Below are positions 53,009 to 61,899 of a DNA stretch of 64,000 nucleotides, piece by piece (positions within the stretch are counted from its first letter, which is position 1; every line of letters starts with the position of its first letter). The notes beneath the pieces are model-generated. The model searched no databases. It was not told the DNA's origin and worked only from the letters and a program-made list of their open reading frames with translations. The position numbers and the translations under genes were made by a program. Origin of the DNA: JAIEPX01 sp963725255 (GTDB lineage: Bacteria > Pseudomonadota > Gammaproteobacteria > JAIEPX01); NCBI GenBank assembly GCA_963725255.1, contig CAVRXV010000011.1, positions 62,001 to 126,000 on the forward strand, read 5' to 3'.

Positions 53009-55387
53009 ATGCAAGGTTCTTTTGAAAGAAGGGAGTTTAATCTACAAAAATTCTTAGCAAAAAGCACAAAAGATCAAATAAAGTTTCTTAATGAAAATCC
53101 CACTGTTAGTCTCACTGAAGAAGAAATAAATATAATTATTTCGGACGTTAATGAGAGGTTGCCTGATAATCAATTGAAAGCACAATTCTTATCAGCACTT
53201 ATGAAAATATCTCCCGCCACCTATAATTCCACTGATGATTTGTGTTTTCACTTTAGTTTAACAGTTGAGCTCCTTGATCAAACAGATTTTGGTGTGTCAC
53301 GATTATACATCGATTCGAATTTTTATGTTTGGGAAGACAAACTTGCGAAGTTCTTGCGCGAGAACAATTTTGAAGTCGCAAAAGAGTCAGAAACTTCCCG
53401 ACATTATATTCTCATCAATAAAAAATCAGAAAATCATGCTGATACTCTAGCTAATCCAAATCATCATCGTGGATATTCACTTGATGAAACATTGTCTCAA
53501 TTACCGGCCTTATTGGCAGAGTTCTGTAAAAATAACAAAATCTCCCCAGATTTTCATTTAGCAGATATTCAAACTTATGCCGAAGCTTTTAAGTCATTTA
53601 TAGAGAATATTTTACTCAGTCAAATCTCGAACTATCGTGAAGATTATGCTGATTATCTACCGCAAGACAAAAATACTTATGTGATGATATCTCGTTTAGC
53701 ACAGTCAGTACAGAATTTTTATATCGGACTCCAAACAGTCAATGCCACTCAAGATTTCTTGGTAAATACTCAAAATTATGATAAGAGAGAACAATCTGAC
53801 ACAGATGAATCCAATCCCCAAACTGAGCAGAACAAACCTAGCATCTCCATTCAAGAAGTATTCCTTAATCCTTACAAGCCTCGCTCCCGCTCACTTCTTG
53901 TGTGGTTATTCTCTGCGCAATATTATACGTTCTTTAGGGGAATTATTGACGGCACAAGGCTTCAAGAAGCAGAAAAATCTTTCAGCATTAAAAACGATAT
54001 CCCTCAAGGTTTTTCAAACTATGTAAAAAATTTACTCCTCCTTGTCTTTGGATTCTATGGTTATAATCCTATTGAGAAAAAAGCATTAGCCACAAATGGC
54101 CAATATGAAACCATTGATCCGACTAAGGTTGGATGGGGTATTTTAATTCTATCTATTCTCGGAGTCCCAAACCGACCGGGATCGATTAAAAAAAGTGGCA
54201 GACCCATTTTATCGGCTAATCAAGTTTTATTCACAAATTGGGTCGGGGGCTGGACTTTAACTCGCAACGTTAAAACATGGTCGGTATCACAATTCCTTGA
54301 AATACCCTTTAAATTCGCATTGGTTCTACCGTTCAATATCCTTAGAGCACTATTCAATTTGGCAGTTAACATCACCAGATTTTTGACTGAATTATTGCCA
54401 CATGCAATTGCAAGCATTCTAATGTTTATCGATTTTCAATCGTTAAAATTTATTCAAGCGCTGGCGAAGTCTGATCAGTATCGTGTGGTAAAATTTCTGG
54501 GCGGATTTGTTTTAGGTGTTTTTGCTCTAGTCATTGCAATTGTTCAGTATGCCGCTGTTTGGGCAATCAGAATAGGGAAATTACTCACTTCCCCAGCAGA
54601 AAGTGCAACCAACGCTTTTGCAGCAGGTAGAAGCATTAAAATAGGCTGGTTTGGGCCTACTATTGAAGGTTGGATTGCCTATGGTATGGGTTTATTAGGT
54701 TGGTTATCGAGCTTTGCTCTCTCGGCTATTCTTTGGACACTGATTCTGCCTATTATCATCAGCGCCGTTACCACCTTTTTCCCTGCAATCATTCCTGCCA
54801 TCGCATGGTTTACACACTTACCTGTTATCACCGCTTCTATTGCCTGGGTAACGCAATTCCCCGTGGTGACTACCGCAATCACTAATGCAGGCGGTCTCTT
54901 TACCACCGTAGGGTCAGCGTTGGGAGCGGCCTTTAGTCCAGCCATTATGCCTGCCGCAGGATTATTAGGCTTACAGATTTCGACTATGGCAATGACTGCA
55001 GGAACGACCTTAGGAATGTTAGGAATACCGGCACTTATCGTTGGTAACTACATCGCTGATGGGTTTAGTGGCCTTTGGATAAAATTGCATAGCAATCTTA
55101 ACAGAGCTTCTTCAAGCAAAACATCTTCTACTACTGACCCTCTGTTACTCGGGGAAGAAGAAGATGATGTAGTTCTTCTTGACCTTCAACGAAGAGCCCA
55201 AGAGCTGGCTCAAAAGAGAGAAAACCTCTTCAAGGGTGCTAACAAAAGTGCAGTAGACGCAGCAAGAACTGGCGAAGAAGCAGATAAAGCGCTTGAGCAA
55301 AAAGCCGATAGCCCTCGATCTACAAAAGCCCCTCAAAATGATGAGCATCCTTCAACGGATGATGAGGGTTTTGACTTCGATCTCTGA
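53009..55387 (+). CDS. Orphan multi-helix membrane protein, candidate effector
   Basis: 792 residues, no family recognised. Soluble N-terminal 330 residues, then hydrophobic segments at about 340-360, 380-395, 430-500, 505-530 and 560-690. A short internal near-repeat (IAWFTHLPVITA then IAWVTQFPVVTT) lies at about 598-625. The tail is Ala/Glu/Lys-rich, then acidic (DDEGFDFDL), recalling the Glu-rich C termini of Dot/Icm substrates. GGAGAT precedes the ATG. Same overall layout as the 902-residue protein at 25850. Confidence 0.75.
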   Translation: MQGSFERREFNLQKFLAKSTKDQIKFLNENPTVSLTEEEINIIISDVNERLPDNQLKAQFLSALMKISPATYNSTDDLCFHFSLTVELLDQTDFGVSRLYIDSNFYVWEDKLAKFLRENNFEVAKESETSRHYILINKKSENHADTLANPNHHRGYSLDETLSQLPALLAEFCKNNKISPDFHLADIQTYAEAFKSFIENILLSQISNYREDYADYLPQDKNTYVMISRLAQSVQNFYIGLQTVNATQDFLVNTQNYDKREQSDTDESNPQTEQNKPSISIQEVFLNPYKPRSRSLLVWLFSAQYYTFFRGIIDGTRLQEAEKSFSIKNDIPQGFSNYVKNLLLLVFGFYGYNPIEKKALATNGQYETIDPTKVGWGILILSILGVPNRPGSIKKSGRPILSANQVLFTNWVGGWTLTRNVKTWSVSQFLEIPFKFALVLPFNILRALFNLAVNITRFLTELLPHAIASILMFIDFQSLKFIQALAKSDQYRVVKFLGGFVLGVFALVIAIVQYAAVWAIRIGKLLTSPAESATNAFAAGRSIKIGWFGPTIEGWIAYGMGLLGWLSSFALSAILWTLILPIIISAVTTFFPAIIPAIAWFTHLPVITASIAWVTQFPVVTTAITNAGGLFTTVGSALGAAFSPAIMPAAGLLGLQISTMAMTAGTTLGMLGIPALIVGNYIADGFSGLWIKLHSNLNRASSSKTSSTTDPLLLGEEEDDVVLLDLQRRAQELAQKRENLFKGANKSAVDAARTGEEADKALEQKADSPRSTKAPQNDEHPSTDDEGFDFDL

Positions 55388-55403
55388 TCCCTGTTACAAA
55401 GTC

Positions 55404-55447
55404 TGACCTCTAATCATAACCCATTAATGAGTTATGATTAGAGGTCA
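55404..55447. repeat. Palindrome CTGACCTC / GAGGTCAG, copy 7
   Basis: Perfect 17-bp stem (55404-55420 with 55431-55447), 10-nt loop, 16 bp after the 792-residue gene. The outer TGACCTC reads as the reverse orientation of the GGGGTCA-type ends. Possible terminator. Confidence 0.75.
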
Positions 55448-55589
55448 GGTCATCAAATGCTAACGAAAACCTATCGTCAGGCCCCTCATTAGCCGACCGA
55501 TTGCACTACAAAATACCGGCAAAACCTTGATAAACACTGCAAAAATTGATAGAATCGACATTCATATTTTTAAAAACACTGAGGGGACT

Positions 55590-56063
55590 ATGAAATATTA
55601 CAAACTACTAACATGCATTCTTGGATCGCTCTTAGCTCTCACGGCTTGTGCGACCACCACACTTCAACTCGAACGAAAAATCGGCAAACCAACGTATTCA
55701 GCTTTAAACAATTCCAAAACAGTCTCTGTCGTAAAAGTTGCTGAAGTTCGAAAACCTCCCTATGCTCCTGAAGGTGCTCCTAAAAATCTTAGCACTGAAC
55801 AAGTTTCACAATTACGTGAAATGTTGTTAAATGACAACAGCTACAATTTTAATCGAATCAAACGATGTCTTTTCATCCCTGAAATTTCTTATCAATTTTC
55901 TGGTGATAAAGCTGTAAACGTTTATGTAAGTACTTCTTGCAAAAAAATTAAAATAGTCAGCGAAAACAATACCAACATTATAGATTACGATCCGATGGCT
56001 AAGAAATTTAATTCTTTCAGCAAAACGATCATGAAACAACCTAATACCACAAAAACTTCTTAG
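55590..56063 (+). CDS. Lipoprotein of unknown function
   Basis: 157 residues from the ATG at 55590 (GAGGGG 3-8 bases upstream). Signal MKYYKLLTCILGSLLALTAC with a lipobox Cys. The mature part is a small domain without recognised motifs; a Cys pair (KRCLFIP, STSCKKI) could form a disulfide. It is 10 bp upstream of the caspase-like gene, so likely cotranscribed and possibly a partner or inhibitor. Confidence 0.7.
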   Translation: MKYYKLLTCILGSLLALTACATTTLQLERKIGKPTYSALNNSKTVSVVKVAEVRKPPYAPEGAPKNLSTEQVSQLREMLLNDNSYNFNRIKRCLFIPEISYQFSGDKAVNVYVSTSCKKIKIVSENNTNIIDYDPMAKKFNSFSKTIMKQPNTTKTS

Positions 56064-56073
56064 GAGTACTACG

Positions 56074-56892
56074 ATGCAAAAGTTACGACAAATTATATTC
56101 GCGAGTTTTTTCGTTTTATTAGCAACGCTGTCTTTTTCAGCTCAAGCTGCTAATCTAATTGCAATTATTGCTTCTGATACTTTGGATGAAGACATTGGTC
56201 GATCTGTTAAACAAGATTTCAATCATATGCGTAAAGAAATGCAAAATGTTGCAAAATACACTGGGTTAACACTCAAAGAAGTTTTAATGGAAGGGAAATC
56301 AACAAATCCGCAACTATTTCTTCAACAACTTAATGCAGTTAAAGCAAATAGTGACGACGTAATCGTTTTCTTCTTTGGCGGCCATGGTTATCGAACAAAA
56401 TCCAAAGGCTCCAGTCCTTGGCCCAATCTTGTTTTTTCACAACAAGATAAAGGACTCGCGTATGACTATGTGATCTACAATTTGATGCAAAAGCATCCGC
56501 GCTTTTTGCTCACTATTGCCGATGTATGTAATAGTTTTGTTGGTGAAAAATCAGCACCTCCTGTTGTAGCTACTCGATCAATGCGCGCTGTTCCTTCTGA
56601 TAATCAGATTCGCTCAAATTATCAACATTTATTTCTTGAAGAAGAAGGCATGATCAACGTTACTAGTGCTCAAATTGGTGAATTTGCTTCTGGTAGTGAT
56701 AATCAAGGCGGAGCTTTTACCTATGCCTTCGTTAAGAGCTTAAAAGATGAAACCAAAAGTGCTAAAAAAGCCAGTTGGAAAATTCTTCTTGATAGAGCTA
56801 AAACTAATGTAACTAAAGATAGTATTAAATACGCTGAATCTAAAGATGATATTCAACATCCGTACTTTGAAATGAATGTAAAGAACGACTAA
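56074..56892 (+). CDS. Exported caspase-like (C14 family) protein
   Basis: 272 residues. Signal peptide (about 1-26, ending SFSAQA). Caspase/metacaspase fold: strand NLIAIIASDT, the catalytic His in VFFFGGHGYR (His104) and the catalytic Cys in TIADVCNSFVG (Cys152), spaced as in metacaspases. A conserved Asp/Glu pocket may lie further on. Probably periplasmic or secreted; the substrate is unknown. Directly downstream of a lipoprotein gene; terminator at 56920. Confidence 0.82.
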   Translation: MQKLRQIIFASFFVLLATLSFSAQAANLIAIIASDTLDEDIGRSVKQDFNHMRKEMQNVAKYTGLTLKEVLMEGKSTNPQLFLQQLNAVKANSDDVIVFFFGGHGYRTKSKGSSPWPNLVFSQQDKGLAYDYVIYNLMQKHPRFLLTIADVCNSFVGEKSAPPVVATRSMRAVPSDNQIRSNYQHLFLEEEGMINVTSAQIGEFASGSDNQGGAFTYAFVKSLKDETKSAKKASWKILLDRAKTNVTKDSIKYAESKDDIQHPYFEMNVKND

Positions 56893-56919
56893 TTTCTATT
56901 AGTATCATTCAAAAAATTA

Positions 56920-56952
56920 GGGGGTGAAACTTGTTTTCATCCCCTTTTTTTT
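56920..56952 (+). terminator. Rho-independent terminator of the caspase-like gene
   Basis: GGGGGTGAAA pairs with TTTTCATCCCC around a short loop, followed by eight T residues (56945-56952), 27 bp after the stop codon. Confidence 0.88.
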
Positions 56953-56966
56953 CTAAGTCTGTCTAA

Positions 56967-57066
56967 GGCGTCGTGTCTTGAGTTGTGAGGGGTTTCGCTA
57001 ATTAGGCCTCTTATTTAGTCATTTCACCTAGAGAACTATTAGAGTTCCATAAGAGTTTTTAGAGCA
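56967..57066. repeat. Dispersed repeat family A, copy 1
   Basis: About 100 bp that recur at 60785-60886 with roughly 75-80 percent identity by eye (GGCGTCG, GTCTTGAGTTGTGAG, GCCTCTT, TTTAGT, GAGAACT, TTAGAGTT blocks). Non-coding. Confidence 0.7.
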
Positions 57067-57074
57067 AAGGGCAA

Positions 57075-57128
57075 AGGTGTCAGATCTAATATTAACACCT
57101 GCTTTCACTGATCTTAGATCTGACACCT
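57075..57128. repeat. AGGTGTCAG palindrome, copy 8
   Basis: Perfect 15-bp arms (57075-57089 with 57114-57128), 24-nt loop. Same outer 15 bp as the copy at 32093. Just downstream of repeat family A copy 1 and before the MFS gene's stop. Confidence 0.85.
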
Positions 57129-57145
57129 CAGTCATAGTTACCATT

Positions 57146-58354
57146 TTATTCAGGATTTAACACCGACGGTAATTCTTGCTTCAAAGAAGTTTGAGTTAGC
57201 ATCACAATAACAGACGTCACACTTAATCCTAAATAAATCAGCGCTAAAATTAGATTACTGGCAGGCAACAGACTTCCAATAATACTTACTCCAAACACAC
57301 TTAACATGGTAATAGAACCATAGATGGCCCCTGCACTTCCGCCGCCCTGATGTCTAAAAGGCCCTAACGCTAAAGCCACTGTGTTTGATGGGATAATTCC
57401 CGCACCAAAAACAATTAGCATTGATGGTATTACAACACAAAGCAGATAATGAAGTTGCATCACACTTCCAACTAATGCCATTAACGAACCAAATATCATA
57501 AACACTAAACCTACACCGATGCAGTATTCAGGTGTGAATCGACGCAATAAAATAATATTCGATGTACGGCTGACGAAACTCATGCCAGTCACCAACATCA
57601 TAATCCAACCGTATTCAATAGGAGATAAATGATATTGTTTTTGCAAAATAAAAGTACTTAACACTCCAAATAAAATAATAATGCTAATGGTTAATCCCGC
57701 TAAAATCGTGTACGAAATAAAAACTCGATGCATAATCAAAGATCTAAAATTTACGAGCAATCCACGTAGTTGTAATGCATTAGGATCTCGTTTAATAACT
57801 GTCTCAGGTACATTTGTAAAAACCGCAACGCCTCCTCCAACAATCATGAGCGTCACTAAAAAGAAAATACTGTGCCAACCAAAATGCACAAATAGATATC
57901 CTCCTATCACAGGCGCAACAGCAGGTCCAACAGCAACCACTAAACTGATTATCCCTGCAACACGAGCGAATTCTTGCTTCTCAAAAAGATCATTGCCGAT
58001 AGTTCGTGCCAAAGATAATCCCGCTCCTAACCCAATCCCCTGGATGAGGCGACCCATAATCAGAAGGTTCACATCAGGTGCTAACCAGCAAAACAAAGAC
58101 CCTAATAAACCAATCCCTGCTGAGGCTAACAACACCGGTCGTCGCCCAATACGATCTGACAGAGGCCCAAAAACCAACGGTGATAAGGCCATACCTAATA
58201 TATAAACAGTAACCGTCAATTTGATCATCGAACCTTGAGTCATCAAATCTGCTACCATTTGCGGCATAGCCGGAACATAAAAATCGGTCGCCAAAAGCGA
58301 TATAATGGCTAAAAACACCACGATCCCAATAGTCACATATTTATTACTGCTCAT
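57146..58354 (-). CDS. Bcr/CflA family multidrug efflux transporter
   Basis: 402 residues from the ATG at 58354; a longer start at 58387 would read through the TetR operator and has no ribosome site. 12-helix MFS protein of the drug:proton antiporter type: LLATDFYVPAMPQM in helix 1, GPLSDRIGRRPVLL (motif A), and GRLIQGIGLGAGLSLARTIGNDLF (motif B/C). Divergent from a TetR regulator gene. Confidence 0.9.
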   Translation of the reverse strand: MSSNKYVTIGIVVFLAIISLLATDFYVPAMPQMVADLMTQGSMIKLTVTVYILGMALSPLVFGPLSDRIGRRPVLLASAGIGLLGSLFCWLAPDVNLLIMGRLIQGIGLGAGLSLARTIGNDLFEKQEFARVAGIISLVVAVGPAVAPVIGGYLFVHFGWHSIFFLVTLMIVGGGVAVFTNVPETVIKRDPNALQLRGLLVNFRSLIMHRVFISYTILAGLTISIIILFGVLSTFILQKQYHLSPIEYGWIMMLVTGMSFVSRTSNIILLRRFTPEYCIGVGLVFMIFGSLMALVGSVMQLHYLLCVVIPSMLIVFGAGIIPSNTVALALGPFRHQGGGSAGAIYGSITMLSVFGVSIIGSLLPASNLILALIYLGLSVTSVIVMLTQTSLKQELPSVLNPE

Positions 58355-58368
58355 TTTCTTTCTCCATC

Positions 58369-58390
58369 TAATTGAACGATCGTTCAATTA
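58369..58390. promoter_or_regulatory. TetR operator 1
   Basis: Perfect palindrome centred on ATTGAACGATCGTTCAAT, 15 bp upstream of the transporter start codon, so probably overlapping its promoter. Confidence 0.8.
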
Positions 58391-58419
58391 TCTAATGATC
58401 GGCTTCTGATGTCAAGCAC

Positions 58420-58441
58420 TAATTGAATGATCATTCAACTA
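58420..58441. promoter_or_regulatory. TetR operator 2
   Basis: Same motif with one mismatched position (TTGAATGATCATTCAA core). Its centre is 51 bp from operator 1, about five helical turns, so dimers would lie on one face of the DNA. Confidence 0.75.
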
Positions 58442-58528
58442 AGTCTTTCCATCAATGAGAGAATTTATTACAATAGGCATAATTAGTGTGCAGTCTTATT
58501 GTAACAGGAAGCTCAAACCGAGGTAACC

Positions 58529-59152
58529 ATGGCAACTCCGACACGTCCCTCTGCAGATCCCACTCGAGCAGCGATTATTAATGCTGCACGAACTTGTTTT
58601 GTAGAAAAAGGATTTGCAGGCACCTCTATCAGCGCGATCGCAAAGAAGGCACAAATAAATCAAAGCTTAATCTACCACCACTTTGGAAACAAACAGGATC
58701 TATGGGTGGCCGTAAAAATTAATATACTCGAAGAATATCACAACTCTCAAAATATGAATTGGGACAAATTATTAACACTAAAAAACTGCGAAGAATTTAT
58801 CTCTGAATTTATTCAATATCGCTTTGGATTTTTCGACCAACATCCAGATGCACTTCGTATTATTGAATGGCAATACCTAGAACCTGATCCTTTCGAACTC
58901 ACCGCCTATACTCCCGAAACTATACAAACTATTATCAAACGCATTCAATATTTTCAAAAACAAAAAAAACTCAGCACTCACTTTAACCCTGAATTAATTT
59001 TCTCTCTTCTCCTCACCATTCCGCTCGGTTTTTTCCGCACCTTCCGCGATCTCAGCAAAGATAAATCAAAACAGCAACTATCCAAAATGAAAAAAGAATA
59101 TATCGAGTTATGTATCAAAACTTTTCTTAACGGGCTAAGGGGGCAGATTTAA
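58529..59152 (+). CDS. TetR-family transcriptional regulator
   Basis: 207 residues. N-terminal helix-turn-helix (AAIINAARTCFVEKGFAGTSISAIAKKAQINQSLIYHHFGNKQDLW, residues about 11-57) and an all-helical ligand-binding domain. Ligand not identified. It should repress the divergent Bcr/CflA pump gene through the two palindromes in the intergenic region, and possibly itself. GAGGT precedes the ATG. Confidence 0.92.
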   Translation: MATPTRPSADPTRAAIINAARTCFVEKGFAGTSISAIAKKAQINQSLIYHHFGNKQDLWVAVKINILEEYHNSQNMNWDKLLTLKNCEEFISEFIQYRFGFFDQHPDALRIIEWQYLEPDPFELTAYTPETIQTIIKRIQYFQKQKKLSTHFNPELIFSLLLTIPLGFFRTFRDLSKDKSKQQLSKMKKEYIELCIKTFLNGLRGQI

Positions 59153-59154
59153 GT

Positions 59155-59220
59155 TTGATGGGTTCCAAACTATAAAAATGTTTAATTCTAGAAGATATCA
59201 TTCTTAGATCTAACCTTTCA
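59155..59220. repeat. Dispersed repeat family C, copy 1
   Basis: Contains TATAAAAATG (59171) and TTCTAGAAG-A-ATCATTCTTAGATC (59186-59210), which recur with one difference at 63168-63232. Both copies lie at the 3' side of a minus-strand gene. Confidence 0.7.
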
Positions 59221-59233
59221 GATACTCTGCCAA

Positions 59234-60712
59234 TCACATATTAAAACTGGCATCCAGTTGCGGAGTTTGTTCAAAAAATGATTGAACAAGCATACCGAAT
59301 AAGGATGTGATTTCGATCATTTTTTCTTTTGGTAAACTGGAAGAAATATCTGGATGCTGCATCATATTGTAACAAATAAATCCATTATGAAAGGCTTTTT
59401 CAGGCATAATTTGAGAGAATAACTGCATCATTTGTACATGAATATTGAAGATTGCCTTGTGAATGACTATATCAGTCTTGCCGAAATGTAAGCAGGCACA
59501 GCGTTGTTTATAAATATTAGAAAAACCATTAAGTGCCTCCTCAAATAATTTAAATGCCTCTTGGAAATTGCCCTTTTTAGCTGCATCGGCAGCTTGTAAT
59601 TGTAGGCGTACAAAGCGCTTATGATCTTCTATAGGACACTGTATATCGCCGGCGTCAGTTTTTTCTAAGCTGCTAATAAGAGGCTTGGCTGTGTTGTCCG
59701 GAATAAATTCAGCAACACGTGCTAACGCTGATAAGCCTTGTTGATAACATTCTAACAGTGATTGATATTCCAAACTCTTTTTCACTGCAAATAAATCGAT
59801 AATTTCAACGAACGATTTATACTTACGTTTTAAATGACTAATAAAATTAACTAATTGTTTTTGTGTTTGTGTAGGAAGTAATTTTAAGAGGGAATGATGA
59901 AAACGCACTAGATAGTCTAAGAGGCGGGTCTGGTATGCGGGTGAAAGTGATTTCTGATTAAGTATAAAAATCATCATCGGTATTGTAACGTCATCAGAAA
60001 AAACAAATAAATCTGTTGGGGGTGTTTGGCAATGATCAGCTGCAGAAAACGCCCTTTCAATAATTCCATTTTGTCGTAATGCATCCCAGTAAGGGAGGCC
60101 ATAATTCACTAAGAGCTGAGATCGTGCGGGAATATCATCGTCAGCGACAAGCACAGTATAGGTGATCCCATCGACTTCACTTTCTTCGGCTCTGACATTA
60201 CACATTTGCAAAGGATATTCTTCAGTATTGTAGTATTCCCATTTATCAAGTGCAGATTGAATTAGTGCTGCCATCCCTGAACGGGATTTTGCATCAACAA
60301 CACAGATGCGTTTACCTTTATTTGTTTTTTCAAATCCACCTAGAGCATACGAACCATTTCCTTTAGCAGCTCGACATAATTCACCTGTGTAAACAGTAAT
60401 CTTCTCACCTTTCTTAATATCACGTAGCGTGTAGACTCCAAAGCCAACAGTTTCATTAATCCAGCACACAACGAGATCACTCATCATAGAAAATTCAACG
60501 GCAGCTTTTGGCTCTGTAAACTTAAAAGAATCATCGGTTGTGAAAATTGATTCACTGTATTCGTAGGTTGTTCCACGATATCGACTCATGCGCTTATTAA
60601 AATCCTCAATGGATAATTCCTTAATATCAGGATTGTATGGTAATGGTTTTTCAGCGACTTTAATAACCTGTAATGGATTCCCAAGGAAAAGATTGCGAGG
60701 TTGTTTTTTCAT
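59234..60712 (-). CDS. SET-domain protein, eukaryote-like candidate effector
   Basis: 492 residues. SET lysine methyltransferase domain at about 80-210: GFGVYTLRDIKKGEKITVYTG (GxG SAM-binding strand), a CNVRAE segment in the place of the usual NHSC motif, and LLVNYGLPYW near the C terminus with the conserved Tyr (about 204). The following 280 residues are helical, TPR-like (FEEALNGFSNIYKQR). No signal peptide. Bacterial SET proteins such as Legionella LegAS4 act on host histones; a similar role is a family-based inference. AAGGA precedes the ATG. Confidence 0.8.
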   Translation of the reverse strand: MKKQPRNLFLGNPLQVIKVAEKPLPYNPDIKELSIEDFNKRMSRYRGTTYEYSESIFTTDDSFKFTEPKAAVEFSMMSDLVVCWINETVGFGVYTLRDIKKGEKITVYTGELCRAAKGNGSYALGGFEKTNKGKRICVVDAKSRSGMAALIQSALDKWEYYNTEEYPLQMCNVRAEESEVDGITYTVLVADDDIPARSQLLVNYGLPYWDALRQNGIIERAFSAADHCQTPPTDLFVFSDDVTIPMMIFILNQKSLSPAYQTRLLDYLVRFHHSLLKLLPTQTQKQLVNFISHLKRKYKSFVEIIDLFAVKKSLEYQSLLECYQQGLSALARVAEFIPDNTAKPLISSLEKTDAGDIQCPIEDHKRFVRLQLQAADAAKKGNFQEAFKLFEEALNGFSNIYKQRCACLHFGKTDIVIHKAIFNIHVQMMQLFSQIMPEKAFHNGFICYNMMQHPDISSSLPKEKMIEITSLFGMLVQSFFEQTPQLDASFNM

Positions 60713-60784
60713 GGTCGTTCCTTATACTTTAGATATAGGATGATCATAGTACAAAAATTGAACAAAATTGTCAACCTACAGATT

Positions 60785-60886
60785 GGCGTCGCGTCTTGAG
60801 TTGTGAGAGGTTTTACTATTTTAAGCCTCTTGTTTAGTAATTTCATCTTGAGAACTGTTAGAGTTTCATTATGGCTTTCAGAAAAT
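60785..60886. repeat. Dispersed repeat family A, copy 2
   Basis: Partner of 56967-57066. Upstream of the SET gene on the non-coding side. The rest of the 263-bp gap shows nothing else. Confidence 0.7.
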
Positions 60887-60975
60887 GTTTATGCCACCCG
60901 TTGTTAGTATCATAAATTTAGCTTACAGCAATCTAAATTTTAAGGACGATGAAACCCCCTTGAACAAATCTAGAT

Positions 60976-61350
60976 TCAAGGGAAGTTTTTGGCTAGATTA
61001 ATTATATGCTGACAATCATTGATTACCGTCTGAGCAGTTACATATGAACATTGTTTCTTAATATCATAATCAGCTTCCACTCTGTGTTTTTTGCACATGG
61101 CGAGAAGCGCACCTATCTGTACTATTTCATTATCTTTCGACGACAGACCTTTGTGTTTTTTTAATTTATCAATTATTTTTTCGTGCGGACTAATTTTTTT
61201 ACTGACGCCATTAGAATATTGAGACACTCTTGAAGCCTCATGAAATGCTGCATAATACGCTCTACTTACCGAATTTCTGAAATCAATTTCTGATCCATTA
61301 TTCAAAATATTTATTGCAGAGCTGAGAAAATCAACTGGCTTCACTGGCAT
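60976..61350 (-). CDS. HEPN-domain protein, probable toxin ribonuclease
   Basis: 124 residues. All-helical HEPN domain with RNSVSRAYYAAFHEA (the R-x6-H catalytic motif, about 31-38), a second helix pair, and HRVEADYDIKKQCSYVTAQ near the end. HEPN proteins of this size are RNases or nucleotidyltransferase targets in toxin-antitoxin and defence pairs. It lies 2 bp after the upstream gene on the same strand. Confidence 0.82.
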   Translation of the reverse strand: MPVKPVDFLSSAINILNNGSEIDFRNSVSRAYYAAFHEASRVSQYSNGVSKKISPHEKIIDKLKKHKGLSSKDNEIVQIGALLAMCKKHRVEADYDIKKQCSYVTAQTVINDCQHIINLAKNFP

Positions 61351-61352
61351 AT

Positions 61353-61649
61353 CTATGTTTCCGAAATAAATGATGGTATATATTCAATCTCTGAATCTAT
61401 ATATTTATTCATTTCTGAAAGCTTCTCAGCCATTCTAATATTCATTTTAGACAAAATATTTGGATCATCACATTTCACAACAAAATTAATGTTAACCCAA
61501 GAATCAAACCCTAAAGATATTTTTTCTGGATCAATCCTTATTATTTTCAATTTATAATCTTTTGATATCTGATAGCCAAGATGCTTTAATGCTTCTAACA
61601 GCTCGTTTTCAACTTGAGTTTCACTTCTTTCTCTTTCAGGTTCTAACAT
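61353..61649 (-). CDS. Small partner of the HEPN protein
   Basis: 98 residues, no family recognised. Charged N-terminal helix (ERERSETQVENELLEALKHLGYQ), central strands (KLKIIRIDPEKISLGF, VNINFVVKCDD), C-terminal helix. It lacks the GSxxxG...DxD motifs of the usual MNT partner, so this would be a different antitoxin type. Tight coupling to HEPN (2-bp gap) supports a functional pair. The 250-bp upstream region holds a partly Fur-like ATGATAATCAT at 61735-61745. Confidence 0.6.
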   Translation of the reverse strand: MLEPERERSETQVENELLEALKHLGYQISKDYKLKIIRIDPEKISLGFDSWVNINFVVKCDDPNILSKMNIRMAEKLSEMNKYIDSEIEYIPSFISET

Positions 61650-61845
61650 TCTCTCAATCCTTATTCAACGTTACACTTAAAAGTATAGCATTAGATATCT
61701 TGATTGACTTATCATAACCTTTACTTTCATAAAAATGATAATCATAACTTCCTCGTATTGACGCTAATCTTTAATATTAGTTCAGTTTCTAAGAAACCCC
61801 ATCAACCCTAACTCTACTCTCTTTCTATGCTTCCATTGCTTGTTA

Positions 61846-61887
61846 TTGACATTACTTATTCCATATTCTAGAATCTAGAATATGGAA
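61846..61887 (+). promoter_or_regulatory. Promoter overlapping a 29-bp perfect palindrome
   Basis: TTGACA (61846-61851), 17-bp spacer, TAGAAT (61869-61874). A palindrome with 14-bp arms (TTCCATATTCTAGA and complement, 61859-61887, one central base) covers the -10 box. A repressor binding it, most likely the adjacent helix-turn-helix protein, would block transcription. Confidence 0.8.
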
Positions 61888-61899
61888 TAAGGTGAGCAC

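Noticed and set aside
61735..61745. Fur box upstream of the HEPN pair
   Set aside because: The ATGATAATCAT core matches but the flanking half-sites do not, and no iron-related gene is adjacent.
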